DNA of 64,000 nucleotides from UBA721 sp002705165 (GCA_045565995.1 JBJLEF010000001.1:1674001-1738000), one strand, 5' to 3'. Shown: positions 25,716 through 34,865, counted from the first letter of the stretch. A program made the numbers and translations. Notes: generated from the sequence alone by a model not told the origin.

Positions 25716-26846
25716 TTACCTATTCTTCCAATATTTATCGGACAGCCCAAAAGACATCGTCATACCGGCACCGCCGGTACCCACAAACAACGAAACGGTT
25801 GGATTGATTTGTTCTTCGTAAACAGGAAGATCAGGATGTTTCGCATAGATACCATGCCATTTTTCCTTCACCGTCCAATCATTCAGACGAATAACCTGCT
25901 TAAGCTCTCGTATCATTAACTCATCAATTTCTATTTTGTCAAAGGGGCTGATCTCTTTTCCATATTCATGAGAATCGCCCAGAATCACTTCGCCCGATTG
26001 GAATTGAGAGGCCATGACGTGGATGCCAAATTGATCCAACTCCGGAGATTCGGTTTTAATCCTTTGTTTTAACAATTCGAGTGAGGGGCAAACGTTAAAG
26101 GATGTATAGTGTCGCAGGGTCAGCCCACTGGCGAGATGCGGAATGTTTTCCGGTAACGGCTTCGCCTGTGCTACGGATCGCATCATCTGAAGCTTACAGA
26201 GGACCAGGTTGGATTTTGCAAAGTGCCCGGGGTAAAGAGTATGCAGATCACTACCACTGCAAATGATTATTCTTCCGGCATTCCACCTTTGACGATCCGA
26301 AGAAAGCATCTCATTACCGTTGATGGCCGTAATCAGTGTTTCAAAGTGGAACTGAACAGAAAATTCCCGCGTTAACCACCGGCGGATTTTCTCCGCTGCG
26401 GTTCTTGGATCTACACGGAGTTCGGTGTCCGAAACCATTCCGCCCAGCAGACCGTCCGGATTCACCAAGGCTGATCGTTGGCATATTTCAGCGGGTGAAA
26501 TCAATCCCGCAGCGTGTGTTTGCTGATCTACAAACTCCTGCAGTACTCGCATTTCATCTTCTTTGTGTGCCAGATGAATGGAACCGCATGTCTCTACATC
26601 GAGAACGCCGGCATCCGCCAGTTCCAGCCAGAATTCCCGGGAGCGTTTGGCGACTTGATAAAGCTCTCCGGCAGGTTGCCCGATGGGCCAGATCATCCCA
26701 AAGTTTCGCACGGTGGCTCCCTGAGCAACCGAAGTCTTCTCGAAAACGGCCACTTTATAACCCCGCCGAGCTGCCATCCAGGCCTGAGCAAGCCCAACGA
26801 TGCCTCCGCCAATAATTGCTACGTCATAATTGGTTTCCATGCTCAT
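25716..26846 (-). CDS. FAD-dependent oxidoreductase of phosphonate operons (HpnW/TIGR03364 type)
   Basis: A 376-residue flavoprotein of the DAO/glycine-oxidase type with an N-terminal Rossmann FAD motif (VAIIGGGIVGLAQAWMAARRG) and C-terminal GTGGAGMTMSFGL. The segment VRNFGMIWPIGQPAGELY near residue 48 is the recognisable landmark of the family found next to phnX. Members are believed to oxidatively deaminate aminoethylphosphonate or N-alkyl derivatives to phosphonoacetaldehyde, feeding PhnX. Its ATG directly follows the upstream HD gene stop, and phnX starts 4 nt after its stop, so it is tightly coupled on both sides. This would replace the usual PhnW transaminase, which is absent here. Confidence 0.88.
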   Translation of the reverse strand: MSMETNYDVAIIGGGIVGLAQAWMAARRGYKVAVFEKTSVAQGATVRNFGMIWPIGQPAGELYQVAKRSREFWLELADAGVLDVETCGSIHLAHKEDEMRVLQEFVDQQTHAAGLISPAEICQRSALVNPDGLLGGMVSDTELRVDPRTAAEKIRRWLTREFSVQFHFETLITAINGNEMLSSDRQRWNAGRIIICSGSDLHTLYPGHFAKSNLVLCKLQMMRSVAQAKPLPENIPHLASGLTLRHYTSFNVCPSLELLKQRIKTESPELDQFGIHVMASQFQSGEVILGDSHEYGKEISPFDKIEIDELMIRELKQVIRLNDWTVKEKWHGIYAKHPDLPVYEEQINPTVSLFVGTGGAGMTMSFGLSDKYWKNR

Positions 26847-27404
26847 CTATAAACTCGCGTGTTCTAAGAAATCTAGGTAATGATCCAATGGTGGAGTTTT
26901 AGCCTCAGGCTCTTTTGCCAAATCATCCCAGATTCGCAATCGAATGGCATCTCGCCAGTGAGGGTGTGACTTAAACTCTAATAGTTCCTCAGCTGACATC
27001 GTACCACCTTGTAATTCTAGGCTGGTGATGGATGCTTCACTTAATTTAGAGTGATAAGTGTTGTCGGTACTACACAAAAAACGCTTGGCCTGAACATGAA
27101 GCTTAATAGGTTCAGTGACAGCTAACGGAAAAAGTGAAGCTAAAGAACGTTCAGCGGCAGTTTCATGAAGATCATCAACACCACGATCCGGAGCATCGTC
27201 AGGCAAATCATGCAGAAGATGACCAAAGTCGTGAAGCAGCGCGGCTACCACAAGTTCTACCGGACTGTTCTCTTTTTCGGCAAATTGTGCTGTCTGCAAT
27301 GCATGCTGAAGTTGTGTCACTTCTTCACCTCCATATTCGGAATGTCCTCCTTTTTCAAAGAGGGCAAGTACTTCACTTACACTTGAGATAGTACGCAGGC
27401 TCAT
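26847..27404 (-). CDS. PhnZ-like HD-domain mixed-valent diiron oxygenase
   Basis: A 185-residue HD-fold protein of the phosphonate-associated group (TIGR03276 type). PhnZ oxidatively cleaves 1-hydroxy-2-aminoethylphosphonate to glycine and phosphate using a di-iron centre. Candidate ligands and lid residues sit where I recall them in PhnZ: Y24, E27, H34, H58-D59, H62, H80, H103 and D160/D161 (YGGEEVTQLQH; LLHDFGHLLHD; DDLHETAAERSLASLF; RIWDD). It overlaps the upstream alcohol dehydrogenase by 4 nt (ATGA) and abuts the FAD gene. No PhnY-type hydroxylase gene is present in the window, so its true substrate is open. Confidence 0.85.
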   Translation of the reverse strand: MSLRTISSVSEVLALFEKGGHSEYGGEEVTQLQHALQTAQFAEKENSPVELVVAALLHDFGHLLHDLPDDAPDRGVDDLHETAAERSLASLFPLAVTEPIKLHVQAKRFLCSTDNTYHSKLSEASITSLELQGGTMSAEELLEFKSHPHWRDAIRLRIWDDLAKEPEAKTPPLDHYLDFLEHASL

Positions 27405-28471
27405 GGTCTTACCATCACACGTATTGGTTTTTCCCTGAGAGCAAAGTCAACCGCTTCATTAATATCCTCTAGTGCAAAAGACTTTTCGACCAGCTCTCGG
27501 AATGGGAAATGTGAGCCCGACTCTTCAAGAAAGGAGATCGCTGCTTGGAGATCATCCGGCCGGTAATTATGGACGCCGACAAGCTGGATCAGATTGCGGA
27601 CGAGAAATTCAGGGTCTAGCGAAATCGCTGGACTGGGGGCGACTGTGCCTACAAGCACGAACGTTCCGTGAATGTCGAGCAACTGGATCGCAGCTTCGAT
27701 GGCTGCCGAAGAACCGGAAAAGTCCAGCACGGCATCAAATTTACTTGGTAAAGATTGAATGTCCATTGCGATTTCATCGGCACCAAAGTCAAGAGCTTGT
27801 TCACGTCGTTTGTGATCGGGTTCAACCACCGTGACACAGGTCGCACCTTGAGTTTTCAAGTAAGCTGTTGCGGTCAGGCCTAACATGCCCGCTCCGATGA
27901 TCAGCACCTGTTTCTCAGCAATCGCGCGAAGTTGCCTGCAAGCCGCCAGTACGGTGGCCGTGGCACAGTTTGCCGGGCAAAGTACCTCATCCTCAAGATT
28001 AGATTCGATTTTATAGACAGCGGTCGTTTTGGGTAGCAAAACGTATTCTGCGAATCCTCCCAGAAAACCAGAAACAGGTTCAAATTGTTCATGCCCGATC
28101 TTTTTCAGTCCACTGCATTTTTGCGGAATTGATTCCTCACATCGGTCGCAATGGCCACAACTAATGCAAATTGACCAGGTCAGTCGATCCCCCTTCTTAA
28201 TTTGGCTGCCGGTCAGATCAAATCGGGGTGTGGAGCCAATCGCTTCGACATGCCCAATAATTTCGTGTCCCAGGATCGTGGGTGTATCCTCTTTTCGTTT
28301 GCCTGTGATTGTATGCAGATCACTGCCGCAAATAGTACATGCGTTGACTCTTACTAATAGTTCATCATCAGTAATAACCGGAATGGATTCGTGACGTATT
28401 TCAAGCGTCTTATTAGGTTCATTAAAAATCGCAACCTGACAGGTTTCAGACTTAGCGGAGTTTGAATTCAA
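27401..28471 (-). CDS. Zinc alcohol dehydrogenase of phosphonate operons (TIGR03366 type)
   Basis: A 356-residue medium-chain dehydrogenase. The catalytic zinc Cys is in CTICGSDLHT, the His in GHEIIGH, and the structural zinc is bound by CGHCDRCEESIPQKC. The NAD(P) motif is VLIIGAGMLGLTA. Membership of the phosphonate-catabolism-associated group follows mainly from context. The substrate may be a hydroxyalkylphosphonate or an aldehyde product; this is not shown by sequence. It overlaps the HD gene by 4 nt and lies 49 nt downstream of the MFS gene. Confidence 0.87.
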   Translation of the reverse strand: MNSNSAKSETCQVAIFNEPNKTLEIRHESIPVITDDELLVRVNACTICGSDLHTITGKRKEDTPTILGHEIIGHVEAIGSTPRFDLTGSQIKKGDRLTWSICISCGHCDRCEESIPQKCSGLKKIGHEQFEPVSGFLGGFAEYVLLPKTTAVYKIESNLEDEVLCPANCATATVLAACRQLRAIAEKQVLIIGAGMLGLTATAYLKTQGATCVTVVEPDHKRREQALDFGADEIAMDIQSLPSKFDAVLDFSGSSAAIEAAIQLLDIHGTFVLVGTVAPSPAISLDPEFLVRNLIQLVGVHNYRPDDLQAAISFLEESGSHFPFRELVEKSFALEDINEAVDFALREKPIRVMVRP

Positions 28472-28520
28472 TATCGGCGTCCTTTAACAAGTGCTCGGAA
28501 GAAGGAGGTGTTTCAACGTA

Positions 28521-29783
28521 TCAATAAGCCTCTTTATGGGAGAGCTTCTTTTGGAAATAGACTGCCGCGATGGCAAGGCAAAGGATTGAAAAACCAGCCA
28601 GAGAGTAGAGCGTATTTTGAAACAGGGCTAATTTATTGGCTGAAGATTCAAAAAGCGGTTTAACAGATAGTAGAACGACATAGCCCAGGTATCCAATCGA
28701 ATCGGCTAGATACATTAGAAAAACGAGATTACCTCTTAAGGGGGACGCAGAGACGATTCTTTCGAAGACAGTGGTGTGAAAGGCAACGTATGGAATGTAA
28801 AGGCCAATCCCACAAAGCACCATGTACAAGAGTGGCGTAATTCCCCCATGATTCTGGATAAACGTTGAACCGATCAAAAGGACAAAGGCCAAAGTCATGA
28901 TGATAAAAGTTACGCGAAGCGCGCGGAGATTGTCTCGCATGTAGATGGCAACCGCGTTCAGTAGCGTGACGATTACCATTACGATTGTTTCTGAGCTCGC
29001 GTAAACCGAGGGTTTATCACGGATGCCTAAGCCCTGCCAAATCTCTACACCAAAGTCATCCCGGAAGGTACGAATGATCGTTAAAGTAACGTACACAGTA
29101 AATAGTGATAAAAGCCCGGGCCAATAGGCCGCGAAAAAATTCCAGCGGTCTCCTTTGTTCATGGTGGAACGTTTGTTTCGGGCCTGAATGTCCAGTGCAC
29201 TTGGAGGGGGCGTTTTCTGGAGAACCCAGACAGAGAAAAGTAAAGGCAGCAGGAATATCAATCCGACGATCATTGGCATGTGGAATTCATCCACACTTTT
29301 ATCCAGGATTAACCATTGTCCGATAGATTTGACGACACCTGAGGACATGATGAAGCTGGCACAAAGTGCGGCTGACAAGGCTTCGGTGGTGGTACGGCCT
29401 TCCAGGAACGAAAGGACAAAACCGAAAACCATCCCCAGCGGTAAACCGTTGAGAAACATCGCAATCAATTTGTAATCAGCAGGAAGAATTGCGAAGAGAA
29501 CTAAAGCCAGTTCAGAAAAGATAATTAATCCAACGATCGCTAATGCACGGTATTTACGGTTTAGCTCGGAGACGAGCCTGACACCAACAAACTTGGAAGT
29601 CATATAGCCAAGCAGCTGAGAAATAATCAGCACGGACTTCAATTCATTGTTGAAGACCTCTTGGCCGTCAAAGGCTGCTGCCGTAAACGGTTTTCGAAAC
29701 GCATACATGCAGAAGTAAACAGAGAAAGCCGCTGCTGCAGCAACCCAAAGGCTTTTTCTGTTCGCGTTTGAATGATCGCTCAT
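28521..29783 (-). CDS. MFS-type transporter, DUF5690-like
   Basis: A 420-residue polytopic membrane protein with about 12 spans, starting with YFCMYAFRKPFTAAAF, an MFS-like first helix seen in organophosphate carriers. The DUF5690 group is the closest type I recognise (FVGVRLVSELNRKYR; LPLGMVFGFVLSFLEGRTTTEALSA). Its position between the secreted protein and the dehydrogenase in the phosphonate operon suggests uptake of a phosphonate or organophosphate, instead of an ABC (PhnSTUV/CDE) importer. Transport direction and substrate are inference. Confidence 0.78.
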   Translation of the reverse strand: MSDHSNANRKSLWVAAAAAFSVYFCMYAFRKPFTAAAFDGQEVFNNELKSVLIISQLLGYMTSKFVGVRLVSELNRKYRALAIVGLIIFSELALVLFAILPADYKLIAMFLNGLPLGMVFGFVLSFLEGRTTTEALSAALCASFIMSSGVVKSIGQWLILDKSVDEFHMPMIVGLIFLLPLLFSVWVLQKTPPPSALDIQARNKRSTMNKGDRWNFFAAYWPGLLSLFTVYVTLTIIRTFRDDFGVEIWQGLGIRDKPSVYASSETIVMVIVTLLNAVAIYMRDNLRALRVTFIIMTLAFVLLIGSTFIQNHGGITPLLYMVLCGIGLYIPYVAFHTTVFERIVSASPLRGNLVFLMYLADSIGYLGYVVLLSVKPLFESSANKLALFQNTLYSLAGFSILCLAIAAVYFQKKLSHKEAY

Positions 29784-29798
29784 AAATTCCGGTGGCTG

Positions 29799-30488
29799 TT
29801 AGGGTATCGCCTGAAACATCTGATGAATGATCAACTCGCCGTTGTTCATCTTTATTTGAAGATCGAAGAATCCGGCACCACGAGCGATGTGGGGAAAAGT
29901 CACAGAGTAATTATCGCCTTGCTTGCGAAAGCTCATTGGCTTATCCCATGCAATTTGTTCGAAGCTTTCCTGCCGGACAGCGGGTTCGACGGTGTAATTT
30001 GGTTCCAGCAACATCCGCAGGATTTTTTCAGCCTCTTCCAGAGTCATTCCTTGTATTGTTCGCGCTCGATAATCTTTTTTTCCTACCTTGAGAATCGTTT
30101 CCTTGCGAGTCGCCGGTTTGCCGGCCCAAAATTCACCAACTTGTAGATCGTCCTTTCCAGGGCCTTCGTTTGGGAGCCACCATTTCTTATAGCTAATATT
30201 CAGGATCTGGCTGGTGACTTCTCGATTTTTGACTTGTTCCACGCTCTGAACCTGAATGCCGCGAGCGTCAGTGGGCAGAAGGTAGTAGGTGGAAATCTTT
30301 GCTACCTTTTTAATTCCTCGTTGAGCAGCCAAATCCAGCACCATCTGTTCTTGTGCTTTTGTCAGTACTGCACCAGCTACATAATCTGTCTCCATTTTGT
30401 TTTTTACTGCCGCTGAGGCTGTAAACAGTGGCGAAATATTTAAAAGGACTACCGAGGATAGATAGATTGCAAATCGTCGATTGATCAT
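29799..30488 (-). CDS. Secreted hypothetical protein at head of phosphonate operon
   Basis: A 229-residue protein with a signal peptide (residues 1-26, ...PLFTASA|AVKNK). No family was recognised. The mature chain has mixed alpha/beta character with motifs such as VQSVEQVKNREVTSQILNIS and YKKWWLPNEGPGKD. It ends 15 nt upstream of the MFS gene on the same strand, so it is probably the first gene of the phosphonate operon and could be a periplasmic binding or helper protein, though context is the only support. Confidence 0.6.
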   Translation of the reverse strand: MINRRFAIYLSSVVLLNISPLFTASAAVKNKMETDYVAGAVLTKAQEQMVLDLAAQRGIKKVAKISTYYLLPTDARGIQVQSVEQVKNREVTSQILNISYKKWWLPNEGPGKDDLQVGEFWAGKPATRKETILKVGKKDYRARTIQGMTLEEAEKILRMLLEPNYTVEPAVRQESFEQIAWDKPMSFRKQGDNYSVTFPHIARGAGFFDLQIKMNNGELIIHQMFQAIP

Positions 30489-30688
30489 TGGTTTTGCCTC
30501 TCCGAATAGTGAAGTATCGCCAGTTGCATAAGCTGAGCCATAGTACCATTTAGATGAACTAACACAAGAACTGCAAAAGTTATCTTTCTAGACTTGGGAA
30601 ATTCCCAGCATATAATATTAGTTATCAACAGTTCCTTAATAATTCGACCGGTATTAAGTGAACGAAGTTCCTGAGAAATGGATTTATA

Positions 30689-31138
30689 ATGGTAATTAGG
30701 CACCTAGCTTCAATTTCGCTGATTGCAATCTATCTTGCAATGGTTGTGGGTGGTGATGTTTTTCACCAGCTTCAGCATATGGTGGCCGACGGTGCATGTT
30801 TCGGGCATTCTGCTGGGAGTACTTTGTCCTCGGATGAAGAAACGAAGAATCGCTGTTCACATTCCCATGCCAAGCACTTATCAGATTTTGGTTCCGAAAA
30901 TGAACATCTTTTGGGAGCGGATTCTCCTGTAAATCACGAGCAAGAGGATAGTTCATCTGACTGTTGGACCTGTTATGTTCTGGCGCAGGCAGGTGATATT
31001 TCTTTTGAAATCACTATCGATGTCAGCCATCATTTCGTTTATTTTGCTGCAGCTACTTACGAGCACTGGCACCTTCCGCTAAACACGCACAAATTTCTCG
31101 TACGTGGCCCGCCAGAGATTCATTCGCCCACGTCATAA
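30689..31138 (+). CDS. His/Cys-rich membrane-anchored small protein
   Basis: A 149-residue protein with an N-terminal hydrophobic segment (residues about 6-25, LASISLIAIYLAMVVGGDVF). It is rich in His and Cys (CSHSHAKH, NHEQEDSS, DCWTCYVLAQA). The CWTCYVLAQA element, a Cys pair at the start of a hydrophobic helix, resembles DUF2946-type copper-associated proteins. Possible metal-handling role; this is inference. It precedes the pseudopilin gene on the same strand by 136 nt. Confidence 0.55.
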   Translation: MVIRHLASISLIAIYLAMVVGGDVFHQLQHMVADGACFGHSAGSTLSSDEETKNRCSHSHAKHLSDFGSENEHLLGADSPVNHEQEDSSSDCWTCYVLAQAGDISFEITIDVSHHFVYFAAATYEHWHLPLNTHKFLVRGPPEIHSPTS

Positions 31139-31274
31139 ACTCTCTGTTTGTGACCACAATCTTTTTCATGAAATAACCAACCTGCAAGTCGCTAGGTATT
31201 TCGTGATTCCAATGACTTCCATTAGGAAGTCCTCTCACCGCATTTATATTGATCAATTTATTTAAAGCGAAAAA

Positions 31275-32165
31275 ATGAAATATTCACACAAGAAACAATT
31301 CGGTTTTACCTTACTTGAAGTACTCATGGTCGTCTCCATGCTGGCGATTGTGGGTGGTGCCATTATTACCAATTACGGTGGGCTAACCCGTAAAGCTGCA
31401 ATGGGAACGTCAGTACATACCATGCAAGCAGTGAAAAATGCTTTTAACGTATTTGCCTCAACGGAAGGTGCGTTACCCTCTAATCTAGATTCTCTTCTTG
31501 CGGCAACTCCCACTTCACCTACCGCGGAAGCCCCTGACACTTCCGCTACAGATGTATCAGGTGAGGTGTTCTGTGATATTATCAACTCAGAGCTAACCGC
31601 TAAATTAGAAATCGTGGATGTGAATCCTGAAGTTCTCGTTGAAGCAGGGATCGCCGAGATCCGCTATGTAGATTTAAAGGGTAATGCCGAGACTGATGGT
31701 CCCCATACGCTCGACATTTTTGGACCTGATGGGACAACCAATGCTCAAGTGGGAAGTATTGACGAAATCGAAGTCCCTGGCGATGCTTTTGAAATGCCGG
31801 AAGCTGCCGGGAATAACGGACGTGGTTATCATGTAAGCCTGGCTGCCGGGACTGCCGTGCCAATGGCACGATGGATCGCTGGGGTCAACGGCGTTAACAA
31901 TATTGCTGTGGGCGGTGAAGCAAATTCCCAATTAATTGCTTTTGGTCTTGGTGACTTATCCACTCTTGTAGGTGATGGTACCTTCACCAACCTCGCCGAT
32001 GCTCCGTTTCACGGTGCAGCAGGCAAAGGTCGCTACAACCGCTATATCGTATTGATTGATGTCAATGCCGATCCTGCTCGGTTTGTTTCTGTTGTGTGCC
32101 CCAGAGGCGACGAAACAGATGCAGAGTTTTCAGGCTTCCAAGGCGGTGGCGGGCATGCCCACTAA
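31275..32165 (+). CDS. Type II secretion/type IV pilin-like pseudopilin
   Basis: A 296-residue protein with a class III prepilin leader: MKYSHKKQFG|FTLLEVLMVVSMLAIVGG, cleavage between G10 and F11 and Glu at mature position 5. The N-terminal hydrophobic helix is followed by a globular domain of about 255 residues with low Cys and many Gly/Asp, much longer than a normal major pseudopilin (about 130-170). It ends in GGGGHAH. No secretion ATPase or peptidase gene is adjacent. In planctomycetes such DUF1559-like or GspG-like proteins are common as orphans. A strong terminator follows. Confidence 0.85.
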   Translation: MKYSHKKQFGFTLLEVLMVVSMLAIVGGAIITNYGGLTRKAAMGTSVHTMQAVKNAFNVFASTEGALPSNLDSLLAATPTSPTAEAPDTSATDVSGEVFCDIINSELTAKLEIVDVNPEVLVEAGIAEIRYVDLKGNAETDGPHTLDIFGPDGTTNAQVGSIDEIEVPGDAFEMPEAAGNNGRGYHVSLAAGTAVPMARWIAGVNGVNNIAVGGEANSQLIAFGLGDLSTLVGDGTFTNLADAPFHGAAGKGRYNRYIVLIDVNADPARFVSVVCPRGDETDAEFSGFQGGGGHAH

Positions 32166-32213
32166 CCTAGCTTTGTTGGGAACATAATGTTCCTGAGCTG
32201 TTCGAATATCATT

Positions 32214-32258
32214 TCAGGGGACAATGCAATGTAATGCATTGTCCCCTGATGTGTTTTT
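32214..32258 (+). terminator. Intrinsic terminator after pseudopilin
   Basis: A 15-bp perfect stem: 32214-32228 (TCAGGGGACAATGCA) pairs with 32235-32249 (TGCATTGTCCCCTGA), with a 6-nt loop. TGTGTTTTT follows. It lies between the convergent pseudopilin and DUF2071 genes. Confidence 0.92.
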
Positions 32259-32287
32259 GCACCGGTTAAAACTGTTGTTGATTAGAA

Positions 32288-33007
32288 TTAGTCGGTTCGT
32301 TTTAGCGAATAGATTTCGACATCAACTCCGGTAGAGAAGTGTACAAGATCCGGTGATGAATTTAGGGCTGTAAATCCATTGACTTCCAGTAACTGATCCT
32401 CGAAGTCGACTAAACTTGCGTGACACGCGGGGTAAGGGACATGATGCACCTGGCCACGTAAGATTCTCCCTCTGAGTGGAGTGAAAAGTAGATAGCGTTC
32501 CAAAAGGAAATACTCCAGTGAGTCGGGTTGGCTTGGAGATAATGGCTGCCCCGCCTCTATTTTGATTTTCGATTGGATGTTGTCTGGGCGCTTCAGTCCG
32601 TACTCATAGGTGGTTTGCTCATTTGAAAAGGTCATACCGGAGTGAAAATACGGAAGGTGCCACATCCATCGTGCTATTTTTACAGCCGTCAGTGAACTAG
32701 CATCCAGCGAGAAGAAGAAGACGCCCGGTTCATTACGATGAAGCACGTACGTTCTGACGTTGGTCTCCAGAAAATTAAAGCCCAAAGCCTTAGGGCACCA
32801 GGCAGGCCGTATGTTTTTCATTTCAAACGGGACTAATCCTACGTAAGCTTTGCCCTGAAAAAGATCCGGCTGAAGTCCTTCAGGTAGCAGACGTTCTAAT
32901 TCTTCCACTGGAACTTCCCAGTGGAGAAAGGCTAGATTCCTCCAGGATTGGTGTCCCTTTATTTTTTCTGCAGGGCGTTGTCGTGGAAGTATGCGATCAA
33001 TATCCAT
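32288..33007 (-). CDS. DUF2071 (YqjF-type) protein
   Basis: A 239-residue cytosolic protein. Recognised by LAFLHWEVPVEELERLLPEGLQPDLFQGKAYVGLVPFEM in the first third, then NFLETNVRTYV, GVFFFSLDASSLTAVKIAR and LERYLLFT, typical of the DUF2071/YqjF acetoacetate decarboxylase-like fold. Function of the family is not established. It is stand-alone, with a 106-nt gap to the amidohydrolase upstream (a small hairpin GGTATC...GATACC at about 33043-33060 lies there). Confidence 0.88.
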   Translation of the reverse strand: MDIDRILPRQRPAEKIKGHQSWRNLAFLHWEVPVEELERLLPEGLQPDLFQGKAYVGLVPFEMKNIRPAWCPKALGFNFLETNVRTYVLHRNEPGVFFFSLDASSLTAVKIARWMWHLPYFHSGMTFSNEQTTYEYGLKRPDNIQSKIKIEAGQPLSPSQPDSLEYFLLERYLLFTPLRGRILRGQVHHVPYPACHASLVDFEDQLLEVNGFTALNSSPDLVHFSTGVDVEIYSLKRTD

Positions 33008-33113
33008 CTTAAAATCCTATTCCGCCATCACGTCTGTATGGTATCCACAGCGATACCACTGGTTAGCCTGAAAGCTTCAGAACTCTGCGAAAAACTAATA
33101 GCTGTTTAGTTCA

Positions 33114-34658
33114 CTATTTCATACGTAGAGCTCGTCCGTGCAAACCGCCGGTCACTTTACCGCGATAGACGGATAGCTGGCCTCCGATAAATACATATTC
33201 GATTCCCTCGCAGTACTGATGGGGATCATCAAAAGTTGCTGTATCTTTGAGTTTGCCAGGGTTGAAAACAGCAATGTCTGCGATCAATCCGGGTTTGATA
33301 ATGCCTCGATCCTTCATCCCCAATATCTTAGCTGGCAGCGAAGTGGAGCTTCGAATAGCATGCCCGATGCTAATGACTTTTTCAGTTTGAGCAAACTGAT
33401 GAATTTTTCTTGGAAAGGTGCCATAGCTGCGAGGGTGAGGTTTATCAGCTCCGGGCAGATAAGCACGTCCATCGGAAGCGGTAGCAACCCAGGGAACTGT
33501 CATGACGTGTCGAATATCTTCAGGGCTCATGCTAAAGCTAACGACCGCAGCTCCGCCATTACGTTCGATCTTTTCTACAACCTCCAGACCAGACAGATGG
33601 GTAGCGTTGGCGATTTCAGCGACGCTTTGCCCTACCCACTCCTGTTTGAAGCAGCGGGCAATTTTGATCGTTGCCCCTCCATCACGACGTTTTAAACCGT
33701 CTCGAATACTTTGACGTATTCTTTCACCATCTTCTTCAGAGTCTAATCGTTTTAACATTGCCTGACGTCCACCGGCTCGTGCCCAGGTGGGGATAAGCGT
33801 GGCACTCAGGGAAGTGCTCGATGCCCGATATGGATATTGATCGGCTGTGACGATTTGCCCTTGTTGCCGCGCCGTTTCGATTACCTTGATCGCCACACGT
33901 ACCAATCCCCAGTTGTTCTGCCCGCTCGACTTAAAGTGTGAAATATGGACCGGCAAGCCTGCCTGGTTGCCGATGTCCATCGCCTCCTGAACAGAATCAA
34001 GTAAGACACTACCTTCTCCACGGATATGACTTGCATAGATCCCGCCATGTTCACTGACGACCTTTGCAATGGCCACCAGCTCTTCGGTATCGGCGTAAGA
34101 GCTGGGGACATAGATGAGACCGGTTGACATACCCCATGCCCCGTCCTGCATAGCTTTCTCAGCCAGTTTTAGCATTTCGCCGAGCTCGTTTTCGGTGGGT
34201 TCGCGGCGTTCGCTACCCATGACGGCCAGTCGTAATCCACCTTGCGGTAACAGATGAGCAATATTAGTTCCGGCACCTGCGTGATTGACCTGTTCATAAT
34301 ATTTCGCAACGTCCACTGGTCCGGAACCGCAGTTACCCGTGACTACGGTGGTACAGCCCTGGAGAAGGTAATTGACATTAGCACGGGTGGCCTCCACCAC
34401 AATCTGACGGTCGCTGTGGTTGTGAAGGTCAATGAAGCCAGGGCAGATGACTTTGCCGGAGCAGTCAATTTTAAGGGTGGCTGCGTGAGGAAGCATCTTG
34501 CCAACAGCAACAATGGTGTTGGCACGGATGGCAACGTCCCCCGTCGTCGGCGAAGTGGAGATACCATCGTAAATAGTGGCATTGGTTAGCAAGACATCAG
34601 CAGGCTGGGCAATCGCCTGTGTGGTCAAAAGAAGGAAAACGAAAGTCAGGCGAAGCAT
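33114..34658 (-). CDS. Secreted D-aminoacylase-type amidohydrolase
   Basis: A 514-residue member of the N-acyl-D-amino-acid deacylase branch of the amidohydrolase superfamily. A signal peptide (residues 1-17, ...TTQAIA|QPAD) suggests export, unusual for cytosolic homologues. Metal-site landmarks are GFIDLHNHSD, the bridging-Cys type motif TGNCGSG, ASHIRGEG and HISHFK. The C-terminal ...LKDTATFDDPHQYCEGIEYVFIGGQ is typical of the beta-sandwich return. Hydrolyses N-acyl D-amino acids or related amides, possibly from peptidoglycan-like material. It lies divergent from the Gfo/Idh/MocA gene. Confidence 0.9.
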   Translation of the reverse strand: MLRLTFVFLLLTTQAIAQPADVLLTNATIYDGISTSPTTGDVAIRANTIVAVGKMLPHAATLKIDCSGKVICPGFIDLHNHSDRQIVVEATRANVNYLLQGCTTVVTGNCGSGPVDVAKYYEQVNHAGAGTNIAHLLPQGGLRLAVMGSERREPTENELGEMLKLAEKAMQDGAWGMSTGLIYVPSSYADTEELVAIAKVVSEHGGIYASHIRGEGSVLLDSVQEAMDIGNQAGLPVHISHFKSSGQNNWGLVRVAIKVIETARQQGQIVTADQYPYRASSTSLSATLIPTWARAGGRQAMLKRLDSEEDGERIRQSIRDGLKRRDGGATIKIARCFKQEWVGQSVAEIANATHLSGLEVVEKIERNGGAAVVSFSMSPEDIRHVMTVPWVATASDGRAYLPGADKPHPRSYGTFPRKIHQFAQTEKVISIGHAIRSSTSLPAKILGMKDRGIIKPGLIADIAVFNPGKLKDTATFDDPHQYCEGIEYVFIGGQLSVYRGKVTGGLHGRALRMK

Positions 34659-34865
34659 CGGTATTGTCTCCTCATGTGGAATGATCAGCGCGATCTTGAA
34701 GAGTCAATTAGAACATGAAATGGAATCCAATACGGCGAACAAATTTCAACTTGCAAGCTAAATAGAATGGCCCTGAGATTTAAAAGAAAAGCTTGCATCC
34801 GACAAGTAACATCAATAAGTTGCAGCGTATGGATTAGGGCTTACTTGAAATTGGAAAACAGAATA

